64,000 nucleotides of DNA from assembly GCF_011090165.1 (NCBI RefSeq), contig NZ_JAADJT010000012.1, positions 124,001 through 188,000 of the forward strand, given 5' to 3'. Each line of letters begins with the position of its first letter. Positions within the stretch are counted from its first letter, which is position 1. Shown here one piece after another: positions 16,941 to 25,057 of this stretch. A program made the position numbers and the translations under genes. Below the pieces are notes generated by a model. That model saw only the letters and a list, made by a program, of their open reading frames with translations, made no database searches and was not told the DNA's origin. The DNA comes from Duganella aceris. Lineage in GTDB: Bacteria > Pseudomonadota > Gammaproteobacteria > Burkholderiales > Burkholderiaceae_D.

Positions 16941-17590
16941 CGCGCTCCGTCGTCGCTCAGGGCCGTGAGGCGGTGCAGTTCGGTCAGGAAGCGTTCGCCG
17001 GCCAGGGCGGGCGGCCACGGTTCCCACGCGGTGCCGCCGTAGACGGCTTGCAGCGGATCTTCGTGCAGCGGCGGCACCGTGATCTTCAGCGTGTGGAGCA
17101 CTTCCTTCGCCGACCATCCCGCCACGTGCACCGCTTCGCTGGCGGCCGCCTGGCGGTCGGCGAGTTTGTGCGCGGCGTATTCTTTCGGCGTCCATTGCGG
17201 CAGGCCGTAGCGCAGGAAGACGGCCGCTTCCAGGCGCACCGTCAAGGCCTTGAAGGCGTCACCCAGGAATGGTTTCAGCGGTGAGATGCAGTCAAAGCCC
17301 AACAGGCCTTCTTCGGCGTCGTGCAGCAGTTCGCGCAATGCTGCCAGCGGCGCCAGTTCGGTGCCGGCCGCCTTGCAGGCGGCGGCGCGCAGATGCATCA
17401 CCGTCAGCGAGTGCTGCGCCACCGACAGCGGCAGCGTCCATGCCGTGTGTCCTCCCCAACGATAGGTGCGGGCCAGGCCCAGTGCGAGGTCGCTGTCTTC
17501 CCAGTCGAACGGCGTGGGGTCGAGCAGGTCCAGCCGGCGCTCCGACGGCATGCGCACCCAGGCCCGCATTGGAGGTTGGTCACGCGCCAT
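16937..17590 (-). CDS. HD-domain phosphohydrolase-like protein (YfbR-like)
   Basis: The 217-residue protein has a WGGHTAWTLPLSVAQHSLTVMH segment, then LRELLHDAEEGLLGFDCISPLKP. These are the first His and the HD pair of HD-type metal hydrolases, arranged as in YfbR-like 5'-deoxynucleotidases. It may dephosphorylate nucleotides in the cytoplasm. The N-terminus (RAWVRMPSERRLDLLDPTPFDWEDSDLA) is typical of this subgroup in proteobacteria. Its start overlaps the end of the upstream acetyltransferase gene by 11 bases, so the two are an operon. Confidence 0.78.
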   Translation of the reverse strand: MARDQPPMRAWVRMPSERRLDLLDPTPFDWEDSDLALGLARTYRWGGHTAWTLPLSVAQHSLTVMHLRAAACKAAGTELAPLAALRELLHDAEEGLLGFDCISPLKPFLGDAFKALTVRLEAAVFLRYGLPQWTPKEYAAHKLADRQAAASEAVHVAGWSAKEVLHTLKITVPPLHEDPLQAVYGGTAWEPWPPALAGERFLTELHRLTALSDDGAR

Positions 17591-18146
17591 GTGGTGTGAT
17601 CTCTTTGTAGAAGAAGGTGGTGGCGCAGTAGGCGCCGTCCGGCATCAGCGCGTAATTGGGGACGCTGCCGACGCTCCGCCAGCCGGCGCGCTGGTACAGG
17701 CGCTCGGCGTCGCCGCCGGTGACGGTGTCGAGCACCAGCACCGTTCTGTTTTCATCGCGCGCGGCCTGGTCGACGGCCGTCATCAACTGCGCCGCCACGC
17801 CGCGCCGACGTACATCGCGGTGCACCAGCATCTTGGCGACGTCGGCGCGGTGCGGCTGGTTGTCCGGCAGCGCGGTGATCAGTTGCACCGTGCCGACCAC
17901 GCGGCCGGCATCGGTCTCCGCCACCAGCAGCACGCGTTCGCCGCGCGCGGCGCCATCGAGCACGCCGCGCCAGAAGGCCAGCGCTTTCTCGCGCGCCAGC
18001 GGCAGCATGAAGCTGACCGAGGCGCCGCCTTCGACGCAATCGATCAGCACATCGGCCAGCGCGGACGCCAGCTGCCCGGCTTGCGCGCCGGCTTCCGCGG
18101 CGGCGACGCGCCGCACGTTCACATTGTCGATTCCTTCGCCGCTCAT
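17580..18146 (-). CDS. GNAT family N-acetyltransferase
   Basis: The 188-residue protein has the GNAT acetyl-CoA binding core: VVGTVQLIT (beta4), then VAKMLVHRDVRRRGVAAQLM with the R-R-x-G-V-A pyrophosphate loop, and a C-terminal LDTVTGGDAERLYQRAGWRSVGSVPNYAL. The substrate is unknown. It is the first gene of a two-gene operon with the HD-domain protein. Confidence 0.85.
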   Translation of the reverse strand: MSGEGIDNVNVRRVAAAEAGAQAGQLASALADVLIDCVEGGASVSFMLPLAREKALAFWRGVLDGAARGERVLLVAETDAGRVVGTVQLITALPDNQPHRADVAKMLVHRDVRRRGVAAQLMTAVDQAARDENRTVLVLDTVTGGDAERLYQRAGWRSVGSVPNYALMPDGAYCATTFFYKEITPHGA

Positions 18147-18180
18147 CGCTCCTCCCTTTGTTGGAGCGCTTATTGTAGCG

Positions 18181-19164
18181 CTAACGGGTCAGCATCAGGC
18201 GCAGCACCTTGGCGTCGGCCAGCGCTTGATCCGCTCGTTGCAGATGTTCGCGCGCGGCGCCGTCCAGGCCGTGCTGCGCCGCCTTGGCGGCCAGGCTGCG
18301 CGCCATCCTTTCCTTTTCCTGCAGGGCGCGCAGCGCCGCCCACATCGCGTCTTCCGCCACCTTCGATTGCAGCTCGGCCAGCACGGTGGCGGTAAAACTG
18401 TGGCCGGTATGGCAGCGGTAGCGCAGCGGCGGGCCGTCGCTGAGCTGCCACAGCGTGCCGCTGCACTCGGGGCAGGTGAAGGTCGACGGCGATCCGAGTT
18501 GTTCGAGTTCCTGCATGGCCGCGTCTCCATAAGCGTAACGGTTCTCCAGCCTGACCCATTCCGGCACCGGCGGCGGCACGGTCTCCAGCGGATCGGCGGG
18601 CAGCATCGCCAGCCGCGCCAGCAACGGTCCGATGCCGTCCAGCGGCAGCGCATAGTCGATGGCGACGTTGTGCAGCGCGTTGGCCGGCATGTCCGGCGCG
18701 TAGGCGTCGTGCGGATCCTGCACCACGGTCGTGCCGCCGCAGGCCTTGATCGCCTTCAGGCCCACCGAGCCGTCGTCCAGATAGCCGGTCAGCAGCACGC
18801 CGGTGACCAGCGGACCGAAGATCTCGGCGGCGGAGCGGAACAGCGGATCGATGGCGGGGCGGGTGTAGTTTTCGGTCGGGCCGTGGGTCAGCGCCACCTG
18901 CAGCGGGGCGCGGGTGCGGACCATCAGGTGATGGTCCGGCGGTGCGACCAGGATCGCCGGTCGCACCACGGTTTCGCCGTCCGTCGCGTGACGCACCGGC
19001 AGGCGGCTGGAGCGGGCCAGCACGGCGGGCAGGCCGCAATTGCGCGGCCCGATATGACGCACCACCAGCATCGCCGCCGGGAAATCCGGCGGCAACGCGG
19101 TGAAGATGGTGTGCAGGGCGTCGACGGCGCCGGCCGACGCACCGAGGACGACTAGCCGGTCCAT
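18181..19164 (-). CDS. Orphan CheB-type methylesterase with C-terminal Zn-ribbon-like module
   Basis: The 327-residue protein starts directly with the CheB catalytic domain and has no receiver domain. The triad is visible: Ser10 in VLGASAGAVDAL, His37 in VVRHIG, and Asp in TGYLDDGSVGLKAI. Residues about 230-327 add an extra module with two Cys pairs (CPECSGTLWQL and YRCHTGHSF), probably a small zinc ribbon, then a helical tail. CheB removes methyl groups from chemoreceptor glutamates. With no receptor or CheA nearby, this copy may act in a non-motility signalling system. A small disordered protein lies 13 bases upstream on the same strand. Confidence 0.85.
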   Translation of the reverse strand: MDRLVVLGASAGAVDALHTIFTALPPDFPAAMLVVRHIGPRNCGLPAVLARSSRLPVRHATDGETVVRPAILVAPPDHHLMVRTRAPLQVALTHGPTENYTRPAIDPLFRSAAEIFGPLVTGVLLTGYLDDGSVGLKAIKACGGTTVVQDPHDAYAPDMPANALHNVAIDYALPLDGIGPLLARLAMLPADPLETVPPPVPEWVRLENRYAYGDAAMQELEQLGSPSTFTCPECSGTLWQLSDGPPLRYRCHTGHSFTATVLAELQSKVAEDAMWAALRALQEKERMARSLAAKAAQHGLDGAAREHLQRADQALADAKVLRLMLTR

Positions 19165-19176
19165 ACGACTGGGTGG

Positions 19177-19509
19177 TCAGCTGTCGCTGCCGCTCTTGTT
19201 GCTGGTATGGGTCGAATCGTCGCCGCGCGCGCCGGCGTTGCGGTCGCGGTGCGTGGCTTCGGTGGCGGCGGCCGAGGCGCTCTGCTTGTTGTGCAGATCG
19301 GTGCGGCTCTGATTGTCCTGGCGCAGTGTCGCTTCGGAGCGCGCCGGCTGGCGGCCGCTCTGCTGATTGCCGACGGCGTCGTTGGCCGCGTTGCCGGTGG
19401 CGTGGTTGCCGCTCTCGCTCATGCCTTCACGGGCGGGATCGTAACCGCCCGCCGGCATGTTGGCGCCGGGTTTCATACCTTTTTCCTTGTCTTTGTTGGA
19501 AGTGGTCAT
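19177..19509 (-). CDS. Small hydrophilic, disordered protein
   Basis: This 110-residue protein is rich in Asn, Ser, Thr, Gly, Asp and Gln, with almost no hydrophobic residues (MTTSNKDKEKGMKPGANMPA at the start and repeated NQQSG/NQSRT-like patches). It is probably intrinsically disordered, like stress or desiccation-type hydrophilins, but no specific family is recognised. AAAGGAG precedes the ATG, so it is likely translated. It is in line with the CheB-like gene 13 bases downstream. Confidence 0.7.
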   Translation of the reverse strand: MTTSNKDKEKGMKPGANMPAGGYDPAREGMSESGNHATGNAANDAVGNQQSGRQPARSEATLRQDNQSRTDLHNKQSASAAATEATHRDRNAGARGDDSTHTSNKSGSDS

Positions 19510-19636
19510 GATGTGTCTCCTTTGTATTTCATTGTGAGCGGACCTTCATGCTAGCCCTATGCGTCCCGGAGTTCCGTTGGGCAGCGTACGGAAGCGGACA
19601 ATCCCTTGTGGCAAGCTGCATGTCTAGGGAGGATTT

Positions 19637-20710
19637 ATGACCGATGAGGTACGTACCGGGCAAGCGCCCGCAAAGCTGGGCCGCGACGAATTTAAATTAC
19701 AGTTCATGCGCTCATTCCAGGATCCGGATTTCGGCCCGGTGCAAAGCGCGCTGGCTCAGGTGGAGGAGGTGGCCTGGACCAATTATCGCGACAGCCGCAA
19801 GGCGCCGGTGACGCAAAAGGCGGGAAGCGAGTTCGCCGATCCCGATTACGATATGTCGGTCGAATGGAAGGCCACCCGCGACGCGCTGCTGGCCGCCGAG
19901 GGCAGGCAGAAAGATCCACAAACCCGTTCGCGGGTGCTGCTGATCATCGGCTCCGCGCGCAACGATGGCAGCTGTCCCGGCGAGGAATCCAAGTCCTACC
20001 GCATGACGCAATGGGCGCGGCAGGTGCTGGCCGAGGCGGAGATCGAGACCGATGTGCTGGATCTGAGCCTGCTGACCTCAAGCTACGATCTGCACATCCA
20101 CCCGTGCAAGGGCTGCGTCTCGACCGCCATGCCGCTGTGCCATTGGCCGTGCAGCTGCTATCCGAACCACGGTGAGCGCCAGACCAACGACTGGATGGCG
20201 GAGATCTACGAAAAGTGGGTGGCGGCGCACGGCGTCATCATCCTGACGCCGACCTATTGGTATCAGGCGCCGGCGGTGCTGAAGCTGATGATCGACCGGC
20301 TGGTGTGCGCCGACGGCGGCAATCCCGATCCGACCACCACCCACGGCAAGAAGGCCGCCGAGGCCAAGGCGCTGGAGCTGGCGGGTTGGGACTATCCCAA
20401 GCATCTGGCCGGACGCGCGTATGGACTGGTGGTGCACGGCGATGTGGCCGGCATCGAGAGCCTGCGGCGCAACCTGGGCGAGTGGCTGGACTGGATGGGG
20501 TTGATCGACGCCGGCAAGCAGTCGGCGTTGGACCGCTATGTCGGCTATTACGAGTCCTATGCGGAAAGCCACAAGGTACTGGATCACGACGAGAAGTTCC
20601 AGCAGGAGGTGCGCAATGTCGCGGCGTCGGTGGCGGCGGCGGTGCGCGAACTGCGCGCCGGCCGGCTGACCAAGCCAGATGCGGCGATCAAGCCGGCGCG
20701 GCCGAAATAG
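19637..20710 (+). CDS. Flavodoxin-fold NAD(P)H-dependent oxidoreductase
   Basis: The 357-residue protein has an extra N-terminal helical stretch of about 95 residues, followed by a flavodoxin-like FMN reductase domain (RSRVLLIIGSARNDGS, DVLDLSLLTS, HPCKGCVSTAMPLCHWPCSCYP, GVIILTPTYWYQAPAVLKLMIDRL, YGLVVHGDVAG). The C-K-G-C-x(9)-C-x-C cluster could hold a metal or be redox-active. It probably reduces quinones, FMN or other acceptors. AGGA precedes the ATG. Whether it supplies FMNH2 to the LLM monooxygenases at 1774-3977 is open; it is outside their operon. Confidence 0.8.
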   Translation: MTDEVRTGQAPAKLGRDEFKLQFMRSFQDPDFGPVQSALAQVEEVAWTNYRDSRKAPVTQKAGSEFADPDYDMSVEWKATRDALLAAEGRQKDPQTRSRVLLIIGSARNDGSCPGEESKSYRMTQWARQVLAEAEIETDVLDLSLLTSSYDLHIHPCKGCVSTAMPLCHWPCSCYPNHGERQTNDWMAEIYEKWVAAHGVIILTPTYWYQAPAVLKLMIDRLVCADGGNPDPTTTHGKKAAEAKALELAGWDYPKHLAGRAYGLVVHGDVAGIESLRRNLGEWLDWMGLIDAGKQSALDRYVGYYESYAESHKVLDHDEKFQQEVRNVAASVAAAVRELRAGRLTKPDAAIKPARPK

Positions 20711-20729
20711 CGGCGGAGAGGCGCTAGCG

Positions 20730-21389
20730 CTAGCGCTTGAGCGCCAGCGTCAAGCCGTCGCTGATCGGCAGGAACGAGATATCGATGCGCGGGTCGTGGT
20801 GCAGCTTGATATTGAGCGCCTGTAGCGCGGCGGTATCGTCGTTGAGCGCGCGTTCCACGACCTCGCCGTTGCGCAGCGTGTTGTCGAACACCAGCAGCCC
20901 GCCGACGCGCACCAGTTGCAGGCAGCGCTCGTAGTAGCCATCGTAGCCCACCTTGTCGGCATCGATGAAGGCGAAATCGTACAGTCCCGCCTCGCCATCC
21001 TTGAGGCGCGCGTCGAGCGTATCGAGCGCGGGGCCGAGCACCAGATCGATCTTGTCGGCCACGCCGGCCTGCTGCCAGAACGGTTTGCCGACGCGGGTGT
21101 ACTCATCGCTGATATCGCAAGCCAGCACACGCCCGCCGGGCGGCAAGGCTAACGCCACCGACAACGCGCTGTACCCGGTGAACACACCGATTTCAATCGT
21201 GTTGCGCGCGCCCATCAGCTTGACCAGCAGCGCCATGAACTGGCCCTGTTCCGGCGAGATCTGCATGCTGGCGCGCTCGTGCCCACGGGTTGCTTCGCGC
21301 AAGGCGGTCTGCGCCGGATGCTCGCGCAGCGAATGCGCCAGCACGTAGTCATACAGCGCATCGGTAAGAGTGAGTGTGCGATTCGACAT
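20730..21389 (-). CDS. Class I SAM-dependent O-methyltransferase (CCoAOMT-like)
   Basis: The 219-residue protein has motif I TIEIGVFTGYSALSVALALP, DISDEYT, and FAFIDADKVGYDGYYERCLQLVRVGGLLVFDNTLRNGEV with the metal-binding Asp and D-N pair of the caffeoyl-CoA/catechol methyltransferase family. It should methylate a catechol-like hydroxyl in the cytoplasm with Mg2+. It lies 57 bases downstream of an MFS exporter on the same strand, so both may belong to one detoxification or export unit. Confidence 0.9.
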   Translation of the reverse strand: MSNRTLTLTDALYDYVLAHSLREHPAQTALREATRGHERASMQISPEQGQFMALLVKLMGARNTIEIGVFTGYSALSVALALPPGGRVLACDISDEYTRVGKPFWQQAGVADKIDLVLGPALDTLDARLKDGEAGLYDFAFIDADKVGYDGYYERCLQLVRVGGLLVFDNTLRNGEVVERALNDDTAALQALNIKLHHDPRIDISFLPISDGLTLALKR

Positions 21390-21446
21390 GCCGCGTTCTC
21401 CTTTGGTCTGGTGCGACCAGTGTACCAGCGACCGGCGCCGCGCGGC

Positions 21447-22838
21447 TCACGCCTGCCGCGCGCCCACCACGATGCGCGAGAAGCTGGCGACGCTGGCCAC
21501 GCCGGCGAAGGCGGCGGCCAGCACCAGCGCATACGACGTGCCGCGAGTGGCCGACAGCGTGAAGCAGTAGGCCACCAGCGCGGCGCCGGTGGCCTGGCCG
21601 ATCAGACGCGCGGTGGCGACGATGCCGCTGGCGCCGCCGGCGCGTTCCTTCGGCGCGCTGCCCATGATGGCTTTCAAGTTGGGCGCCTGGAAGAAGCCGA
21701 AGCCGACGCCGCACCACGCCATGCGCCAGCCGATGTCCAGCGCCGATGGATTGGCCGGCAACATCAGCATCGCCACCAGTCCGGACGACAGCAGGGCCAA
21801 GCCGATGCCACCGAGGGCACCGGGGGAATAGCGGTCGCTGAGGCGGCCGGCGATCGGCGCCATCACCGCCACCAGCGCCGCCCAGGGCGTCATCAGGAAG
21901 CCGGTCTCGATCGGCGAGCGGCCCAGGGTGACTTCAAAATAAAACGGCAGCGAGACGAAGGCCAGGCCCTGCGCGGCGAAGGTGCAGACCGCAGTCAGCG
22001 CGGACAGCGTGAACAGCGGCCGCTTGAACAGATCGACCGGCAGCATCGGCGCCGCGTGGCCGGACTGGCGGCGCAGCAGCAGCGCGAAGAAGATCACGGT
22101 GGCGATCACCTCCGGCAGCAGCTTGTGCCAGCCTTCCTGGTGCGCGGCGTCGCCGAAGGTGAGGATCAGCAGGCCGAAGGCGAACACGTTGAGGATGGCC
22201 GTCATGGCATCGATCTTGTGTGCGGCGCGCGACGTGACCGGCAGCGCGCGGCGCGCCAGCAGCACCGCCACCACGCCCAGCGGCACGTTGATGGCAAACA
22301 GCCAGGGCCACGAGGCGGTCGCCAGGATCAGCGACGCCATGGTCGGCCCGACCGCGAAGCCGACCGCCACCACCAGCGAGTTGAAGCCGAAGCCGCGCCC
22401 TTGCAGGTGCGACGGATAGATGGCGCGCAGCAGCGCGGTGTTCACGCCCATCATGGCGGCGCCGCCGATGCCCTGGAACAGCCGCGCCACCACCAGCGAC
22501 GGCAGCGACCATGCCAGCGCGCAGGCCAGCGAGGCGAGGGTGAACAGGCCGATGCCGAAGATGCAGACGCGCCGGTATCCCACCACTTCGCCCAGCGCGG
22601 CGAACGGCAGCAGCGTGGCGACCATCGCCAGCTGGTAGACGTTGACGATCCAGACCGAGGCGGCGGGGGTGGTGTTGAGTTGTTCGGCGATCGCGGGCAG
22701 GGCGGTGTTGGCGATGGCCGTGTCCAGCGAGGCCATGCCGACGCCGATCGCGACCGAGATCATGGCCAGGCGCCGCGCATCGGGCGGCAGGCCGTCACGC
22801 TCGGCCAGGGCGGCGTCGGCGTTGAGGGTTGATGACAT
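21447..22838 (-). CDS. MFS drug-type efflux transporter (EmrB/QacA-like)
   Basis: The 463-residue membrane protein has about 14 hydrophobic segments and the DHA2-family motifs: MISVAIGVGMASLDTAIANTALPAIAEQL in the first helix (D and T-x-x-N-x-A-L-P) and the WIVNVYQLAMVATLLPFAALGEVVGYRRV segment with a G-x-x-x-x-x-R motif. It is a proton-driven exporter of amphipathic compounds or antimicrobials. No adaptor (EmrA) gene is adjacent. The methyltransferase at 20730 follows on the same strand. Confidence 0.9.
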   Translation of the reverse strand: MSSTLNADAALAERDGLPPDARRLAMISVAIGVGMASLDTAIANTALPAIAEQLNTTPAASVWIVNVYQLAMVATLLPFAALGEVVGYRRVCIFGIGLFTLASLACALAWSLPSLVVARLFQGIGGAAMMGVNTALLRAIYPSHLQGRGFGFNSLVVAVGFAVGPTMASLILATASWPWLFAINVPLGVVAVLLARRALPVTSRAAHKIDAMTAILNVFAFGLLILTFGDAAHQEGWHKLLPEVIATVIFFALLLRRQSGHAAPMLPVDLFKRPLFTLSALTAVCTFAAQGLAFVSLPFYFEVTLGRSPIETGFLMTPWAALVAVMAPIAGRLSDRYSPGALGGIGLALLSSGLVAMLMLPANPSALDIGWRMAWCGVGFGFFQAPNLKAIMGSAPKERAGGASGIVATARLIGQATGAALVAYCFTLSATRGTSYALVLAAAFAGVASVASFSRIVVGARQA

Positions 22839-22983
22839 GAGAGATCCGATGCTGATGTACTAAGCCCATCATTGTCGCGGAAAACGCGGAACTTTGCTGG
22901 CGGAGGCTTGGCCGCTGGCGCGGGTTGTAAAAGCTTGCCAAAGGTGACACACTCGATTCATTGCAACGTTTCGAAAGCCTGGC

Positions 22984-23508
22984 ATGAAAAATCTGCATCT
23001 GTCTACTGCGCGGCGCCGCCTTGCCGGGGTGGTTTGCGGCGCGGTCTGGGCGGGTTCCGTCGCGGTGCTGCCGGCCGCCGCCGCGCCCAACGCGGGACCG
23101 CAGCTGACCGGCGTATGGCGATTGGTGCGCTATGTCGATACGCCGGACAACGCGCAGCCCATCTATGCTTTCGGCGAACACCCGGTCGGCCAGTTCATTT
23201 TCACGCCCGAGGGCAGCTTCTCGATCAACATCATGCGCAATCCGCCCGCGCCGGAGACGGCCACGGTCGACATCGATCCGGACGCCTGCATACCGGCTTG
23301 GTATTGTTCGTATTTCGGCACGTACCGGCTGGCGGAAAGCGGAAGGCAATGGATCGCTCGCGTCGAGGGCGGAAACATCCCGTCTTACGTGGGCACGAAT
23401 CAAACCAGATCGTTTGAACTGTCCGGCGACCGGCTGCGCATCTCGGAGAGCTACGAAGAGGGCGGGCGCACCGTACGCGCCGAGCGTGTGCTTGAACGCG
23501 TCCAATAA
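22984..23508 (+). CDS. Secreted lipocalin-like domain protein
   Basis: The 174-residue protein has a signal peptide (basic start, hydrophobic core about 14-32, cleavage near AAAAPN) and a single lipocalin-like beta-barrel domain: LTGVWRLVRYVDT, HPVGQFIFTPEGSFSINI, and ELSGDRLRISESYEEGGRTVRAERVLERV. Such domains are predicted small-molecule binding or stress proteins; the ligand is unknown. It is divergent from the MFS gene and single. Confidence 0.7.
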   Translation: MKNLHLSTARRRLAGVVCGAVWAGSVAVLPAAAAPNAGPQLTGVWRLVRYVDTPDNAQPIYAFGEHPVGQFIFTPEGSFSINIMRNPPAPETATVDIDPDACIPAWYCSYFGTYRLAESGRQWIARVEGGNIPSYVGTNQTRSFELSGDRLRISESYEEGGRTVRAERVLERVQ

Positions 23509-23544
23509 CGCCACAACTTTAAGGAAAAGCCATTGCGTATCGGA

Positions 23545-23794
23545 GTCGCCCTGGGCCTGGGTACCCGGCGCGGTCCCTGATGCGATACCGGCGCCAAAAG
23601 CCGAATCGGCGGATCATGCCGATGGCCATGGCGGCTGGGTCCGCGTCAATGATGTCAGCCAACCGACCATGACGGTGCATGCGTCCAAGGGGGACGGTAA
23701 AGTCGGCGTCATCGGCTCCTCCGCCGGCGGCAAATTGGACACCAGCATACGCGTGACGAAGAAAACGCCGCCGACATTCCTGGTACAAGCCTGA
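23545..23794 (+). pseudogene. Remnant of an alpha/beta-hydrolase (esterase/BD-FAE type)
   Basis: One frame reads WVPGAVPDAIPAPKAES, then VRVNDVSQPTMTVHASKGDG, then directly KVGVIGSSAGGKLDT and finally TPPTFLVQA before a stop. These are four ordered landmarks of the secreted esterase family: the W-P-G-x-x-P-x-A start, P-T-L-T-V, the nucleophile elbow G-x-S-A-G-G, and T-P-P-T-F-L-V-H-A near the Asp. In intact enzymes about 100 and about 50 residues separate them; here those parts are missing. There is no start codon or ribosome site in place. It is a gene with internal deletions, 40-290 bases after the lipocalin gene. Confidence 0.65.
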
Positions 23795-23951
23795 ACTAAA
23801 AGTTGCATTGGCTCACGTGTCCCTTGCTTCAATCTCGAACCGACTCGCCGCAATATAGGCACGGGTCGCCGCAATTGTCTCGACTGCTGCCGGGGCATCA
23901 CCTAATGTCGCTTTTTATTGGTTGGCTGATTGAAACGCTACAATTGCAGAA

Positions 23952-25004
23952 TTGTATTTCTGGAAACCTCGTGTGAAAGTCGAAACCCCTTTGCTCGTTC
24001 CCGTGCTGGCCGCAGTGCCGGTATCAGCCTGCATGGTCATTCTAGGCCTACCCGCTGTCAGTGATCACTATATCGTAGCCTTTCGTACGCTGTTCCTGGT
24101 CGCCTGCCTGCTATGGCTTATTCCGCTGACGCTGCTTCAGCGGGCCATGTGGCGTCGCGATTGGTCCTGGCTGCGCATGGGATCGATACTGCTGGCGACC
24201 ACCTATGCCATGGCGATTACGAACGCCTTTCTGGGACAGAGCTTTGGGATCGCGATCGGACGCGAGACGGGCTACCAATGGAGATATCTGGCACGGGGCC
24301 TGGATAGCTGCTGGCTGGCGCTGGTCGCGTTCTGCGCGGTCCATGCTGTGGCGGCCTATTACCTGTCGCTGCAACAGGTGCGGCTGCATCTGGCGCAGGC
24401 GCAAAGCGCGGCCCGCGACGCCGAACTACGCGCGCTGCGGCTGCAGGTCAATCCACACTTCCTGTTCAACTCCCTGAACGCGATCTCCGCGCTGGTGTCG
24501 GCCCAGTCCAACCGTGAAGCCAACCGCATGCTTGCGTGCGTCGCCGACTTCCTGCGCGCCACCCTGGCGCACGACGGCCGCCACGAGCATTCGCTGGCCG
24601 ATGAACTGGCCCTGCTCGACGCCTACCTGGCCATCGAAAAGGCGCGCCTCGGCGAGCGCCTGCGCATGACGATGAAGGTCGGCCCCGACCTGCTGGGCAG
24701 CGTCGTGCCTTACCTCATGCTGCAGCCGCTGGTCGAGAATGCGATCCGCCACGGCATCGCGCCGCTGTCCGCGCCCGGGCGGCTTGATATTCTCGTCGAG
24801 CGCGCCGGGGAGCGCCTGCTCATCGACGTGCGGAACGACGGCCAACAGCGCGCCCACGCGGGAAGCGGCATCGGCCTGGCCAACGTAAAGGAACGCCTGC
24901 GCCACCTGTACGGCGAGAAGCAAGAAGTGGCCGCAGGTTGGAACGCGGATGGCCGCTTCCACGTGCGCATCTCCATGCCTCTGCGCGATATGCAGGCGGC
25001 ATGA
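23952..25004 (+). CDS. LytS/YehU-type sensor histidine kinase
   Basis: The protein has up to 350 residues: four to five transmembrane segments in the first 140 or so, a coiled linker, then the His_kinase domain (AELRALRLQVNPHFLFNSLNAISALV with the phosphoacceptor His) and an HATPase (MLQPLVENAIRHGIAP, GSGIGLANVKERLRHLYG). The start is a TTG at 23952 or a GTG at 23973; neither has a strong ribosome site. Kinases of this group pair with a LytTR response regulator encoded immediately downstream. Here only an 18-codon stub of such a gene follows, overlapping at ATGA, so the kinase seems to have lost its partner. Confidence 0.85.
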   Translation: MYFWKPRVKVETPLLVPVLAAVPVSACMVILGLPAVSDHYIVAFRTLFLVACLLWLIPLTLLQRAMWRRDWSWLRMGSILLATTYAMAITNAFLGQSFGIAIGRETGYQWRYLARGLDSCWLALVAFCAVHAVAAYYLSLQQVRLHLAQAQSAARDAELRALRLQVNPHFLFNSLNAISALVSAQSNREANRMLACVADFLRATLAHDGRHEHSLADELALLDAYLAIEKARLGERLRMTMKVGPDLLGSVVPYLMLQPLVENAIRHGIAPLSAPGRLDILVERAGERLLIDVRNDGQQRAHAGSGIGLANVKERLRHLYGEKQEVAAGWNADGRFHVRISMPLRDMQAA

Positions 25005-25057
25005 ACATCCGGGTCGTGATCGTCGACGCCGAGCCAACCTGGAGGAACGTATGTTAG
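25001..25057 (+). pseudogene. N-terminal stub of a deleted response regulator gene
   Basis: The ATG overlaps the kinase stop (ATGA), as is usual for LytS-LytR pairs, and the frame reads MNIRVVIVDAEPTWRNVC before a stop. The first 12 residues are the typical start of a LytTR-family regulator (x-I-R-V-V-I-V-D-D-E-P). After that the sequence passes straight into AGGAA and the start of the S41 peptidase gene. The receiver and LytTR domains are missing, which points to a deletion that fused the regulator's start to the next gene's ribosome site. Confidence 0.65.

Noticed and set aside
19637..20710. Calling the flavodoxin-fold protein the SsuE-type flavin reductase of the sulfur island
   Set aside because: It is longer than SsuE, has an extra N-terminal part and Cys cluster, lies 3 kb beyond the operon and has no RpoN promoter.
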